The notes below the pieces were generated by a model that did no database searches, was not told the origin of the DNA, and saw only the letters and a list, made by a program, of their open reading frames with translations. From NCBI RefSeq assembly GCF_001654915.1, contig NZ_LXEQ01000044.1: a DNA stretch of 64,000 nucleotides. One strand, written 5' to 3'. Both the position numbers and the translations under genes were made by a program. The DNA comes from Buttiauxella ferragutiae. Its GTDB lineage: Bacteria > Pseudomonadota > Gammaproteobacteria > Enterobacterales > Enterobacteriaceae. Positions 43,372 to 52,301 of the stretch are shown piece by piece (position 1 is the first letter of the stretch; the number at the start of each line of letters is the position of its first letter).

Positions 43372-43385
43372 GGTTCCAGACCCAT

Positions 43386-44873
43386 TTATAACACTTCTTC
43401 TATCACCCAAACGCTGACACTGCCGCCGTTACAGGCGAAGGTTGCGCTACCGTTGGCATCAGTCGTCACAGTCTCCTGCCGATTGCCCAAATAATCTCGC
43501 CAGTTTTTGCCACCGTAATTATCGCCAAGCGTAATGGTTTTCTCGCCTTCATCGCCGTTAGATAACACCACCACGCAACCGGGGTGTTCATCAGTACCGC
43601 TGCGGCTGAATGCGATGCAATTAGGACTATCGAAGTAAAGAGTTTGCACACCGTGAGCAAAGAGTTCGCGGGCGTGAATTAAATCATCCAGCTGTTCAAT
43701 TACGGGCATGTCGATGTGATAAGTCTCGCCATCGCCACCTTCGTCGTCGTAGCTGGCACCGAATAAATCCGGGTAGAACACGCTTGGGACGCCATTTTCG
43801 CGCAACAAAATAAGCGCATACGCCAGTGGCTTGAACCACGGTTCAACGGGCGCTTCGAGGGATTGCAGTGGCTGAGTGTCATGATTGGCGACAAGGGTAA
43901 TGGCGTGGAACGGATCGGCTTCTACCAGCGTGCCGGTGAAAATTTGGCTCATGTCATATTCGCGGCCTTGCTTTGAGGCCTGGTGGAATTTCATTTGCAA
44001 TGGCGCATCAAACAGCATCGTTTTGCCATCCACCTGAGCAATATATTCCTGAAGTTTATCAACTTCGTGCGACCAATATTCCGCGACGATAAACAACGGT
44101 TGTTCCGCTACTTCCTGAACATGCTCAATCCATTCTTTGTAGAACCATGCTGGAATGTGTTTCACCGCATCAAGACGGAAGCCATTACAGCCCGTTTCTG
44201 CCATCACCCAGCGCGCCCAATATTTCAGTTCTTCCGTCACGGCATGGTTACGGAAATCGATATTCTCGCCCATTAAATAGTCGAAATTACCGAGTTCATC
44301 ATCAACCTGATCGTTCCAGCCTTCGCCGGTGTAGTCGTTGATGATTTTAAAAATACCGTCTTCCGTCGGGTTTTCGATATGGTCGACGCCACTAAAACAT
44401 TTGTAATCCCAGATAAATTGCGAATATTTACCGGCGCGGACAGGGAACGTGTAGCGTGTCCACGCCTCACATTCGATCACGCCGTCGTCTATCTCATTGC
44501 GGTTTTCTTCGTTGACGCGATTCACGCAAATACGTTCTTTTTCGTCCGCGCCCATTTTGTGGTTAACCACCACATCGAGCAGAACGGAGATGTCATTCTC
44601 CTGCAGGGCTTTTATCGCGGCCAGTAATTGTGCTTTGTCGCCGTATTTAGTCGGCACAGAACCTTTTTGGTCAAACTCACCGAGGTCAAAAAGATCATAG
44701 CTGTCATATCCTACCGAGTAGCCACCGGAACTGCCTTTATAAGCTGGCGGTAACCAAACCATATTGACGCCAATATCATTGAGCGTGGCTGCACGTTCTG
44801 CCACTTCAGCCCACAACTTGCCCCCGCCGGGGTAGTACCAATGGAAAAATTGCAACAAGGTTGGATTGCGCAT
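43386..44873 (-). CDS. amyA: AmyA, cytoplasmic alpha-amylase
   Basis: A 495-residue GH13 alpha-amylase with no signal peptide. The conserved regions are all present: LLDVVVNHKMG (region I), GFRLDAVKHI with the nucleophile Asp (region II), FIVAEYW with the acid/base Glu (region III), and LVANHDTQ (region IV). It hydrolyses internal alpha-1,4 bonds of maltodextrin in the cytoplasm. The length equals E. coli AmyA. It follows fliT on the minus strand after a 96-base gap and converges with yedD. Confidence 0.96.
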   Translation of the reverse strand: MRNPTLLQFFHWYYPGGGKLWAEVAERAATLNDIGVNMVWLPPAYKGSSGGYSVGYDSYDLFDLGEFDQKGSVPTKYGDKAQLLAAIKALQENDISVLLDVVVNHKMGADEKERICVNRVNEENRNEIDDGVIECEAWTRYTFPVRAGKYSQFIWDYKCFSGVDHIENPTEDGIFKIINDYTGEGWNDQVDDELGNFDYLMGENIDFRNHAVTEELKYWARWVMAETGCNGFRLDAVKHIPAWFYKEWIEHVQEVAEQPLFIVAEYWSHEVDKLQEYIAQVDGKTMLFDAPLQMKFHQASKQGREYDMSQIFTGTLVEADPFHAITLVANHDTQPLQSLEAPVEPWFKPLAYALILLRENGVPSVFYPDLFGASYDDEGGDGETYHIDMPVIEQLDDLIHARELFAHGVQTLYFDSPNCIAFSRSGTDEHPGCVVVLSNGDEGEKTITLGDNYGGKNWRDYLGNRQETVTTDANGSATFACNGGSVSVWVIEEVL

Positions 44874-44969
44874 GTACAGGCTCCATAAAGAGGGATCTCA
44901 ATTATGGATGATATGCCTGGAAATGCCTGGTGCGAAAAGCTCAGTCGTTCCCGCACCAGGAATAGAAGA

Positions 44970-45344
44970 TCAGGAAGTGATGTCCTGATTGTCTTGCGGA
45001 GCCAAAATCTGGCCTCCCTGTTTACCATAAGCGGTTAACACGGATTGTTGTATGGAAGATTGCCCTACCAGTTTCGCCAGTTCATCCATGCGTATTTGCA
45101 GTAAGCGTTTAATCTCGCTTTCGTTGTCCAGAATATTCTGGAGCACAGGGCTGAGTTGCTCCTGCATCAGCATGGAGAGCTTAATGTCGCTCATGAATTG
45201 AGTGAGTTCATGCACCGCGTTAACGTAATCCATTTCACTAGCGATTAATTCGTCCCACATTCCTTTGCGGGCGTTGTTTAGCATCACCTGGCTCTGCTCT
45301 AATAATTGCTGATAGCGAATGTACAGTTGCGGTGCGTGGTTCAT
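44970..45344 (-). CDS. fliT: FliT, FliD chaperone and FlhDC antagonist
   Basis: A 124-residue helical protein typical of FliT (YIRYQQLLEQSQVMLNNARKGMWDELI; VHELTQFMSDIKLSM). It holds FliD for export and, when free, restrains FlhDC. It is coupled to fliS by a TAATG overlap and ends the fliDST operon. Confidence 0.94.
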   Translation of the reverse strand: MNHAPQLYIRYQQLLEQSQVMLNNARKGMWDELIASEMDYVNAVHELTQFMSDIKLSMLMQEQLSPVLQNILDNESEIKRLLQIRMDELAKLVGQSSIQQSVLTAYGKQGGQILAPQDNQDITS

Positions 45345-45754
45345 TAGACTACGTCCTGAATCCGGTTAGGCATCAGAGCAACTTCTTTCCAGGCATCGGC
45401 AATATTTCGCAGCAAGTTCTCGACCTCTTCGATCGCGCTGACATCATTGTGTAGATTGGCCTGGAAGATACGTCGCACCATGTAGGTATAAAGAGCGTGC
45501 AGATTCTGTGTCAGTTCGTCGCTGCTGGTTTCATCAATGCCGATTTTCAGCCCGTTATCGATGATATTAATGGCTTTAGACAGCGAAAGGCCTTTCCCTT
45601 CCAGGTTGCCATCCTGCAAAAAAAGACGCGCACGGACTAACGCGTTGAGCGCACCATCAAACAACATAGTCACTAGTTGTTGCTGGCTGGCACTCATCAC
45701 CGCGCTTTCCACTTCAATTTTTGCATAGGCCTGAGTCGCTTTTGCCCCGTACAT
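45344..45754 (-). CDS. fliS: FliS, flagellin export chaperone
   Basis: A 136-residue FliS with the typical ATQAYAKIEVESAVMSASQQQLVTMLFDGAL opening (in parts) and LHALYTYMVRRIFQANLHND. It binds the C terminus of FliC to stop early polymerisation. It lies 17 bases after fliD and overlaps fliT. Confidence 0.96.
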   Translation of the reverse strand: MYGAKATQAYAKIEVESAVMSASQQQLVTMLFDGALNALVRARLFLQDGNLEGKGLSLSKAINIIDNGLKIGIDETSSDELTQNLHALYTYMVRRIFQANLHNDVSAIEEVENLLRNIADAWKEVALMPNRIQDVV

Positions 45755-45771
45755 ATCTGCTCCTGGATTAA

Positions 45772-47181
45772 TTATTTTTTGCTGGAACTGGTATCAAACT
45801 GTTGAGTCAGATAGCTGCTGGTGGAGTTCAGTGAACTCATCATCACGTCCAGTTGAGTAAATTGCGCCTTGTAACGCGCCATCTCTGAGTCAATACGTTC
45901 ACTGGCTTTGTTGTACTGTGCGGTCAGACTGTTCAGCGTCTTGCTCACACCGTCGGTTGCCGCCTTGATGATCCCGGTGCTGGAGAGCCAACTGGTCAGG
46001 TTGTTGCCGATGGTGGTGGTGATGCCGCTGGTTTTACCGTCGCCAACAATCATCTCCTGGACCCCAGCCGCATCTTTTTTCAGCGCCGTTTTCAGTTTGT
46101 CGCCATCGAGTTCTAACTTTCCGGTGCTCGGGTCTGACGTCACACCGATTTGTGCCAGTGTCTTAAATGACGAACTGCTCTGGGTATTGTTGAGTAACCC
46201 TTTGAGTTGTGTCTGGATAGTACGCAAGGTGCTGTCGCCAAGCAGTGCGCCGTTGCTGGAGTCTTGAGTAGCGCCAGAATCAACCGAGGTGTATTTGGTT
46301 AAGCTGCTGAAGGTATCCTGCAAAGAGTTATAGGCATCGACCCAGGCTTTGACCGCGGTTTCTGCTTTAGAAGTATCTTTGGTGATGGTCAGCGTTTGGG
46401 TGCCGGTGGTGACATTATTCAGATTGAGGGTGATGTCTTCCAGCGCATCGCTGATGGTATTGCTGCTGTTGGTTATTTTAATGTTGTTCACCGTCAGCTC
46501 GGCATCTTGCGCGGTAACGCTCTCTTCCATACCATTCGCGGCATCTGTGCTGGTGCCGTTGTAGCCCATAAAGCTTTGCAGGGCGCTATCACCGCTGACA
46601 CTCAGGCTCATGGCATTGTCGTTGCCGGTATCGTCAGAGGTAATAGACAGACGATATTGGCCGTTGCCGACGTTGATAATACTGGCGCTAACACCCGCCT
46701 TAGCATTATTGATGGTGTCGCGAATGCCGCTCAGCGAGGAGTTGGCAGCACTAATATCAATGGTGACCGGTTTTTTATCGCCACCTTGTTGAATGGTCAA
46801 CACGCTGTCGCCGGTGGCAATCGCTGTTTTGCTGTCGGGCTGGGTATTTTTGGTGGTCAGCGTTTGCGATTGCGCCAGTTGAGTGACGTTAATCGTATAT
46901 TTCCCGGCCACTGCATTACCGGTAGTGGTCGCGCTGAACGCGGTGCTACTGCTGCTGGTTGATGTCGCAGTAAACAGATCGGTTTTATTGAGCGCGGTGT
47001 TGGCGGTCTGGAAGCTGACCAGTGCACTCTTCAGGGTACCGTAACCGCTCAATTTTGCTGTAAAGGAACTTTGTTGTTTTGAGATTGGTGTTAGCGTCGC
47101 TTTTTGTGCTGCCTGCAGGCTATCCAGAATGCTGCTCAGATCCAGACCGGACCCGATTCCCAGCGTAGAAATACTAGCCAT
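45772..47181 (-). CDS. fliD: FliD, filament cap protein (HAP2)
   Basis: A 469-residue cap protein opening with ASISTLGIGSGLDLSSILDSL, the disordered D0 segment, with variable D2/D3 domains in the middle and a conserved coiled C terminus (DGVSKTLNSLTAQYNKASERID; FTQLDVMMSSLNSTSSYLTQQ). Five copies cap the filament and fold arriving flagellin. It is read from a clear sigma-28 promoter about 40 bases upstream and is divergent from fliC. Confidence 0.97.
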   Translation of the reverse strand: MASISTLGIGSGLDLSSILDSLQAAQKATLTPISKQQSSFTAKLSGYGTLKSALVSFQTANTALNKTDLFTATSTSSSSTAFSATTTGNAVAGKYTINVTQLAQSQTLTTKNTQPDSKTAIATGDSVLTIQQGGDKKPVTIDISAANSSLSGIRDTINNAKAGVSASIINVGNGQYRLSITSDDTGNDNAMSLSVSGDSALQSFMGYNGTSTDAANGMEESVTAQDAELTVNNIKITNSSNTISDALEDITLNLNNVTTGTQTLTITKDTSKAETAVKAWVDAYNSLQDTFSSLTKYTSVDSGATQDSSNGALLGDSTLRTIQTQLKGLLNNTQSSSSFKTLAQIGVTSDPSTGKLELDGDKLKTALKKDAAGVQEMIVGDGKTSGITTTIGNNLTSWLSSTGIIKAATDGVSKTLNSLTAQYNKASERIDSEMARYKAQFTQLDVMMSSLNSTSSYLTQQFDTSSSKK

Positions 47182-47223
47182 ATTATTTCCTTAATGTATC
47201 GATGCATAAAATGAATACCGGGA

Positions 47224-47250
47224 GTATCGGCCTGGAAAAAACAAAGTTTA
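47224..47250 (-). promoter_or_regulatory. Sigma-28 promoter of fliD
   Basis: On the minus strand, TAAACTTT (47250-47243), an exact 11-base spacer and GCCGATAC (47231-47224) match the FliA consensus TAAAGTTT-N11-GCCGATAA at 14 of 16 positions. It is placed correctly to drive fliDST. Confidence 0.93.
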
Positions 47251-47342
47251 CGATTAATTTCTTTTTTTTAATGGCAAGAATAGCGGCAGAGGGCGAGAGT
47301 ATTTCCGGTGCTAAAAATTTTACTGTGAATGTAAAAAAATTC

Positions 47343-47369
47343 TAAAGGTTGTGGGGGACCAGACGATAA
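47343..47369 (+). promoter_or_regulatory. Sigma-28 promoter of fliC
   Basis: TAAAGGTT (47343-47350), an 11-base spacer and GACGATAA (47362-47369) match the FliA consensus at 14 of 16 positions. The fliC ATG is 79 bases further on, leaving a leader of roughly 70 bases. It is back to back with the fliD promoter, about 93 bases apart. Confidence 0.92.
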
Positions 47370-47447
47370 CAGGTTTAACGGCAACGAAGCCGACGGGTGG
47401 AAACCCAACCCATAAACCGTAGACTTGAAACACAGGAAAAATAAATC

Positions 47448-48758
47448 ATGGCACAAGTCATTAATACCAACAGCCTTTCGCTGATTACTCAAAACAATAT
47501 CAACAAGAACCAGTCCGCTCTGTCGACTTCTATTGAGCGTCTGTCTTCTGGCTTACGTATTAACAGCGCGAAGGATGATGCTGCAGGCCAGGCAATTGCA
47601 AACCGTTTCACGTCCAACATTAAAGGCCTGACTCAGGCAGCGCGTAACGCCAACGACGGTATCTCTCTGGCGCAGACCACTGAAGGCGCATTGTCAGAAA
47701 TCAACAACAACTTACAGCGTGTACGTGAACTGACTGTTCAGGCAACTACCGGTACTAACTCTGATTCTGACCTGTCTTCAATCCAGGATGAAATTAAATC
47801 CCGTCTGTCTGAAATTGACCGCGTATCCGGTCAGACTCAGTTTAACGGCGTGAATGTACTGGCTAAAAACAGCTCTATGTCCATCCAGGTTGGCGCGAAC
47901 GATGGCCAGACTATCAATATCGACCTGCAGCAGATTGACTCTTCTACTTTAGGTCTGAATGGCTTCTCTGTAAGCAAAAGCTCTCTGAAAGTTGGTGCCG
48001 CACTGACTGAAATAACAGGTGCTGCCGGTGTAGCTCCGAAAGGTGTGAAACTGGATACAGCTGCTGCGAGCTTGACTGCTGCACTTGGTAAAACTGTTGA
48101 TGCTTCTAGTCTGAGCTTCCATAACATTCAAACTGGCGCTGGTGCTGCTACAGATCAGTTTGTTGTTCAGTCAGGTAGTGATTTCTATTCAGCTTCAATC
48201 GACCATACTGATGGTACAGTGACGTTGAATAAAGCCGATGTTGAATACAAAGATACTGATAATGGTTTGACGACTGCTGCGACTCAGGCCAATCAGCTGA
48301 TTAAAGTAGCTGCGGATTCTAATGGTGACGCCGCTGGTTATGTCACATTCCAGGGCAAAAACTACGCAACGACAGCTGCTGGAGCCTTGGGTGATGATAA
48401 TACTGTTACAGGTGCAACCAACAAAGTAACCGTTGAACTGTCAACTGCAACTCCTACAGCTCAGTTCAAAGGTGCTTCTTCAGCAAACCCACTGGCTCTG
48501 CTGGACAAAGCTATCGCTCAAGTTGATACCTTCCGTTCTTCCCTAGGTGCGGTACAAAACCGTCTGGATTCTGCGGTAACTAATCTGAACAACACCACTA
48601 CTAACCTGTCTGAAGCGCAGTCCCGTATTCAGGACGCCGACTATGCGACCGAAGTGTCAAATATGTCTAAAGCGCAGATCATCCAGCAGGCGGGTAACTC
48701 CGTGTTGTCCAAATCTAACCAGGTTCCACAGCAAGTACTGTCTCTGCTGCAGGGCTAA
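47448..48758 (+). CDS. fliC: FliC flagellin
   Basis: A 436-residue flagellin. The D0/D1 ends are strongly conserved: AQVINTNSLSLITQNNINKN and LSSGLRINSAKDDAAGQAIA at the front (including the TLR5-recognised region near 85-110), and ATEVSNMSKAQIIQQAGNSV with a final VPQQVLSLLQG at the back. The central part (about 175-345) is the variable surface antigen, richer in Ala, Thr and Asp, and shorter than in long-filament E. coli types. Preceded by a sigma-28 promoter and followed by a strong terminator. It is the only flagellin gene in the window. Confidence 0.97.
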   Translation: MAQVINTNSLSLITQNNINKNQSALSTSIERLSSGLRINSAKDDAAGQAIANRFTSNIKGLTQAARNANDGISLAQTTEGALSEINNNLQRVRELTVQATTGTNSDSDLSSIQDEIKSRLSEIDRVSGQTQFNGVNVLAKNSSMSIQVGANDGQTINIDLQQIDSSTLGLNGFSVSKSSLKVGAALTEITGAAGVAPKGVKLDTAAASLTAALGKTVDASSLSFHNIQTGAGAATDQFVVQSGSDFYSASIDHTDGTVTLNKADVEYKDTDNGLTTAATQANQLIKVAADSNGDAAGYVTFQGKNYATTAAGALGDDNTVTGATNKVTVELSTATPTAQFKGASSANPLALLDKAIAQVDTFRSSLGAVQNRLDSAVTNLNNTTTNLSEAQSRIQDADYATEVSNMSKAQIIQQAGNSVLSKSNQVPQQVLSLLQG

Positions 48759-48775
48759 TCGCCTGATACCTGACC

Positions 48776-48800
48776 AAACCCTGCCTCGGCAGGGTTTTTT
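48776..48800 (+). terminator. Rho-independent terminator of fliC
   Basis: A 10-bp perfect stem (48776-48785 with 48788-48797) has a 2-base loop and T6 tail. The fliC 3' end is also the source of the FliX regulatory RNA in E. coli; whether one is made here cannot be read from the sequence. Confidence 0.93.
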
Positions 48801-48841
48801 CGTATTAATTGTTATCCATAACCGCAAATAACCCCTCATTT

Positions 48842-48921
48842 CACCCACTATTCTTGCGATTAAAAACCCTCCAGAAACGGATAATCATGCCGATAACTCA
48901 ACTAACGCAGGGCTGTTTATC
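48842..48921 (+). promoter_or_regulatory. Conserved fliA promoter/leader region
   Basis: These 80 bases strongly resemble the E. coli fliA upstream region as I recall it, including GGATAATC and GCCGATAA (48889-48896), the latter a full match to the sigma-28 -10 consensus. No matching sigma-28 -35 stands at the right distance, so the exact start point is unclear. In E. coli, fliA has both FlhDC-dependent and sigma-28 transcription. Confidence 0.5.
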
Positions 48922-49641
48922 GTGAATTCACTGTATACCTCTGAAGGTGTAATGGATAAACACTCGCTGTGGCAGCGTTATGTACCATTGGTGCGTCACG
49001 AAGCATTGCGCCTGCAGGTACGCCTGCCCGCGAGTGTGGAGCTTGACGACCTGCTACAGGCGGGCGGCATCGGGTTGTTGAATGCAGTGGACCGTTATGA
49101 TGCCCTGCAAGGAACGGCATTTACTACCTACGCGGTGCAGCGCATCCGTGGGGCGATGCTTGATGAGTTGCGCAGCCGTGACTGGGTGCCACGCAGCGTC
49201 AGGCGTAACGCTCGCGGTGTTGCGCAGGCAATGGGTCAACTGGAGCAAGAGCTGGGCCGTAATGCCACTGAAACTGAAGTGGCAGACCGGTTGGATATCC
49301 CGCTCAACGAATACCGTCAGATGTTGCTCGACACCAACAACAGTCAACTTTTCTCTTATGACGAGTGGCGTGAAGAGCATGGCGATAGTATCGAACTGAT
49401 TACTGAAGAGCATCAGCAGGCGAATCCACTACAACAACTGTTGGAAGGGAATCTACGCCAACGCGTAATGGACGCCATCGAGGCGCTTCCGGATCGTGAA
49501 AAGATGGTGCTGACCCTTTACTACCAGGAAGAGCTGAATCTTAAAGAGATTGGCGCGGTACTGGACGTTGGGGAGTCGCGCGTCAGTCAGTTGCACAGCC
49601 AGGCGATTAAACGCTTACGCACCAAGCTCGGTAAGTTGTAG
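48922..49641 (+). CDS. fliA: FliA, flagellar sigma factor 28
   Basis: A 239-residue sigma factor (the E. coli length) starting at GTG, as in E. coli. Region 2 is seen in HEALRLQVRLPASVELDDLLQAGGIGLLNAVDRYD, region 3 in RNATETEVADRLDIPLNEYRQ and region 4 in LTLYYQEELNLKEIGAVLDVGESRVSQLHSQAIKRLR (quoted in parts; residues about 20-60, 105-125 and 190-228). It reads class 3 flagellar genes such as the promoters at 47224 and 47343. An ATG at 48952 is an alternative start but would drop conserved residues. Confidence 0.97.
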   Translation: MNSLYTSEGVMDKHSLWQRYVPLVRHEALRLQVRLPASVELDDLLQAGGIGLLNAVDRYDALQGTAFTTYAVQRIRGAMLDELRSRDWVPRSVRRNARGVAQAMGQLEQELGRNATETEVADRLDIPLNEYRQMLLDTNNSQLFSYDEWREEHGDSIELITEEHQQANPLQQLLEGNLRQRVMDAIEALPDREKMVLTLYYQEELNLKEIGAVLDVGESRVSQLHSQAIKRLRTKLGKL

Positions 49642-49673
49642 GCCGTACATTATAATACGTCCGGGATAACATC

Positions 49674-50225
49674 ATGACGGTGCAGAACTTAAAAAAGCGT
49701 CCTTTAAGCCGCTATTTAAAAGACTTTAAACACACACAGACCCATTGTGCTCATTGTGCGAAATTGCTCGACAGAATTACGCTCACCCATCGTGGCGAGA
49801 TCGTCAGTAAAACGGCTATCGCGCAGCTTGATACGTTAATTGATGAACACAGCTGGCAGATTGAACGCCCGTCCTGGGCGGCGTTGTGCCGTTTTTGCGG
49901 CGATTTATACTGCAAAGAGCAGGATCACTATTTCGATATTATCGGCTTTAAAGAATACCTGTTCGAACAAACCGAGATGAGCCATGGCACCATCCGTGAA
50001 TACGTGGTGCGCTTGCGCCGTCTGGGTAACTATTTATCTTCACAAAACGTTCCACGGCCTTCTTCGCCTGCCGCTTACCTCGACGACTCATTTGATGCGT
50101 GGTTGCCGCCAACCAGTACCAACAATTACCGTATTGCTCTGCGCAAGTACGGGCAATTTCAAACCCTCAATCAAAATATCACTGCCCATTACCAGGAAAA
50201 TAAATCAACTTCTGATATATATTAA
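49674..50225 (+). CDS. fliZ: FliZ, regulator of the motility/curli switch
   Basis: A 183-residue basic protein with the family core SRYLKDFKHTQTHCAHC and FGxxRL-like VRLRRLGNYLSSQNV. FliZ binds DNA at sigma-S type promoters and holds back curli and stress genes while flagella are built; in Salmonella it also boosts FlhDC. It is 32 bases after fliA, in the same operon. Confidence 0.94.
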   Translation: MTVQNLKKRPLSRYLKDFKHTQTHCAHCAKLLDRITLTHRGEIVSKTAIAQLDTLIDEHSWQIERPSWAALCRFCGDLYCKEQDHYFDIIGFKEYLFEQTEMSHGTIREYVVRLRRLGNYLSSQNVPRPSSPAAYLDDSFDAWLPPTSTNNYRIALRKYGQFQTLNQNITAHYQENKSTSDIY

Positions 50226-50310
50226 AATGGCATAAGTTGTAGCACAGTGGTTTTGATTGATTATATTAAGTCGCTACAATACAACAATAATATCGACATT
50301 CGGGGTAACT

Positions 50311-51111
50311 ATGAAATTAGCAATGGTGGGGCGTCAGGCGCTGATGGGCGTGCTGGCTGTGGCATTGGTTGCAGGTGCGAGTGTTAAAACCTTCGCCGCC
50401 GAAAATTTACTGGCAAAAGTCAAAGAGCGCGGCACGCTGCTGGTTGGGCTTGAAGGGACTTATCCTCCATTCAGCTTTCAGGGTGATGACGGCAAACTGA
50501 CCGGTTTTGAAGTGGAATTTGCTGAGCAGTTGGCACAGCATTTGGGCGTAAAAGCCTCACTGAAGCCGACCAAATGGGATGGCATGCTGGCGTCGCTGGA
50601 CTCTAAACGCATCGACGTGGTGATTAACCAGGTGACCATTTCTGATGAACGTAAGAAGAAATACGATTTCTCTACGCCATACACCGTTTCAGGTATTCAG
50701 GCGTTGGTGAAAAAGGGTAACGAAGGCAGCATTACTGGGCCGGATTCCCTGAAAGGCAAAAAAGTGGGTGTGGGTCTGGGGACTAACTACGAAGAGTGGT
50801 TGCGCGCCAATGTGCAGGGCGTTGACATCCGTACTTATGATGATGACCCAACGAAATATCAGGATCTGCGCGTAGGCCGTATTGATGCGATTCTGGTCGA
50901 CCGCCTGGCCGCGTTGGACCTGGTGAAGAAAACCAAAGATACCCTGGCGGTAGCGGGCGATGCGTTCTCACGTCAGGAAGCTGGTGTTGCAGTGCGTAAA
51001 GGCAACGAAGACCTGGTCGAAGCGATTAATAAAGGTATTGCTGAGATGCAGAAAGATGGCTCACTGGCCAGGCTTTCCGAAAAATGGTTTGGTGCTGACG
51101 TCACCAAATAA
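50311..51111 (+). CDS. tcyJ: TcyJ (FliY), periplasmic L-cystine-binding protein
   Basis: A 266-residue family 3 solute-binding protein with a signal peptide cleaved after about residue 29 (VKTFA). Core motifs are LLVGLEGTYPPFSFQGDDGKLTGFEVEFAEQLA (in parts) and ISDERKKKYDFSTPYTVSGIQ. It feeds cystine to the TcyL-TcyN transporter. ATG 50311 gives the E. coli length, with a GGGGTAAC leader; a TTG frame from 50257 adds an implausible tail before the signal peptide. A REP-like terminator hairpin follows. Confidence 0.96.
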   Translation: MKLAMVGRQALMGVLAVALVAGASVKTFAAENLLAKVKERGTLLVGLEGTYPPFSFQGDDGKLTGFEVEFAEQLAQHLGVKASLKPTKWDGMLASLDSKRIDVVINQVTISDERKKKYDFSTPYTVSGIQALVKKGNEGSITGPDSLKGKKVGVGLGTNYEEWLRANVQGVDIRTYDDDPTKYQDLRVGRIDAILVDRLAALDLVKKTKDTLAVAGDAFSRQEAGVAVRKGNEDLVEAINKGIAEMQKDGSLARLSEKWFGADVTK

Positions 51112-51129
51112 TTAATTTGGGATGCCCAG

Positions 51130-51166
51130 GGCGGATTAGCGTAAGCGACATCCGCCTTTTTTATTT
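51130..51166 (+). terminator. REP-like terminator after tcyJ
   Basis: GGCGGAT (51130-51136) pairs with ATCCGCC (51150-51156) around a TAGCGTAAGCGAC core and is followed by TTTTTTATTT. The core is the one seen in the REP-like units at 27504 and 34281, so a REP unit seems to serve as terminator here, 18 bases after the tcyJ stop. Confidence 0.8.
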
Positions 51167-51242
51167 GTATTTGCCAGCATTTTGTCAGGCTGGTGCATAA
51201 TGAATAAATCTGGATTTTATTCAAAGTGTAATGGAGTTGCTC

Positions 51243-52229
51243 ATGTCTCTGCACAATCTGACGCGATTTGCGCGTCTGGAATTTATCGGCGCTCCGACGC
51301 CACTCGAATATTTGCCACGTTTTTCCGATTACCTTGGCCGCGAAATCTATATTAAACGTGACGACGCCACGCCGATGGCGATGGGTGGAAATAAGCTGCG
51401 TAAACTTGAATTCCTGGCGGCAGATGCGTTGCGTGAAGGTGCCGACGTGCTGGTTACCGCTGGGGCGATTCAGTCAAACCACGTGCGCCAGACCGCGGCA
51501 GTTGCGGCAAAACTCGGCCTGAAGTTCGTCGCACTGCTGGAAAACCCAATTGGTACCCAGGCGGAAAACTATCTCACTAACGGCAACCGTTTGATGCTCG
51601 ACTTGTTTGATGTCGAAATAGAAATGTGTGATGTGCTACATTCGCCGGATAGCCAACTGGAAGAAATTGCCCTACGTCTCGAAGCGCAAGGCTTTCGCCC
51701 GTATGTGATTCCTGTTGGCGGCTCGAATGCGCTGGGCGCTTTGGGCTATGTGGAAAGTGCGCTGGAAATCGCGCAGCAGTGCGAAGGTGCAGTCAATGTT
51801 TCATCGGTGGTGGTCGCTTCAGGAAGTGCCGGGACGCATGCCGGGCTGGCGGTTGGCCTCGAGCAAGTCATGCCTGATGTTGATTTAATCGGCGTCACCG
51901 TTTCGCGTTCGGTTGCCCAGCAGTTGCCTAAAGTGGAAGCGTTGCGGCAGGCGGTCGCGCAATCGCTAAGTGTCAGCACGTCAAACCCAATACATTTATG
52001 GGATGATTATTTCACTCCGGGTTATGGCCATCCTAATGAAGAAGGACTTGAAGCCATTAAAATTTTGGCGCGCCTCGAAGGGATCTTGCTGGATCCGGTT
52101 TATACCGGCAAAGCGATGGCCGGGTTAATTGATGGAGTGGCCCAGAAGCGTTTCAAAGACGAAGGCCCGATAATCTTTATTCATACCGGTGGTGCGCCTG
52201 CGTTATTTGCTTACCATCCACATGTTTAA
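51243..52229 (+). CDS. dcyD: DcyD, D-cysteine desulfhydrase
   Basis: A 328-residue PLP enzyme of the ACC deaminase family, as long as E. coli DcyD. The PLP lysine lies in AMGGNKLRKLEFL (about Lys51), with GAIQSNHVRQTAA (about 74-86) for cofactor and substrate binding and IHTGGAPALFAY near the end. It converts D-cysteine to pyruvate, sulfide and ammonia. ATG 51243 fits the conserved SLHNLTRF opening. Set between tcyJ and tcyL, it belongs with cystine uptake. Confidence 0.95.
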   Translation: MSLHNLTRFARLEFIGAPTPLEYLPRFSDYLGREIYIKRDDATPMAMGGNKLRKLEFLAADALREGADVLVTAGAIQSNHVRQTAAVAAKLGLKFVALLENPIGTQAENYLTNGNRLMLDLFDVEIEMCDVLHSPDSQLEEIALRLEAQGFRPYVIPVGGSNALGALGYVESALEIAQQCEGAVNVSSVVVASGSAGTHAGLAVGLEQVMPDVDLIGVTVSRSVAQQLPKVEALRQAVAQSLSVSTSNPIHLWDDYFTPGYGHPNEEGLEAIKILARLEGILLDPVYTGKAMAGLIDGVAQKRFKDEGPIIFIHTGGAPALFAYHPHV

Positions 52230-52301
52230 TGAGATTTTGAAGGGCGACACCCATTTGGGTGTATTACAAGAATAAAAAGACAGACAGGGTGTAATTCAAG
52301 T

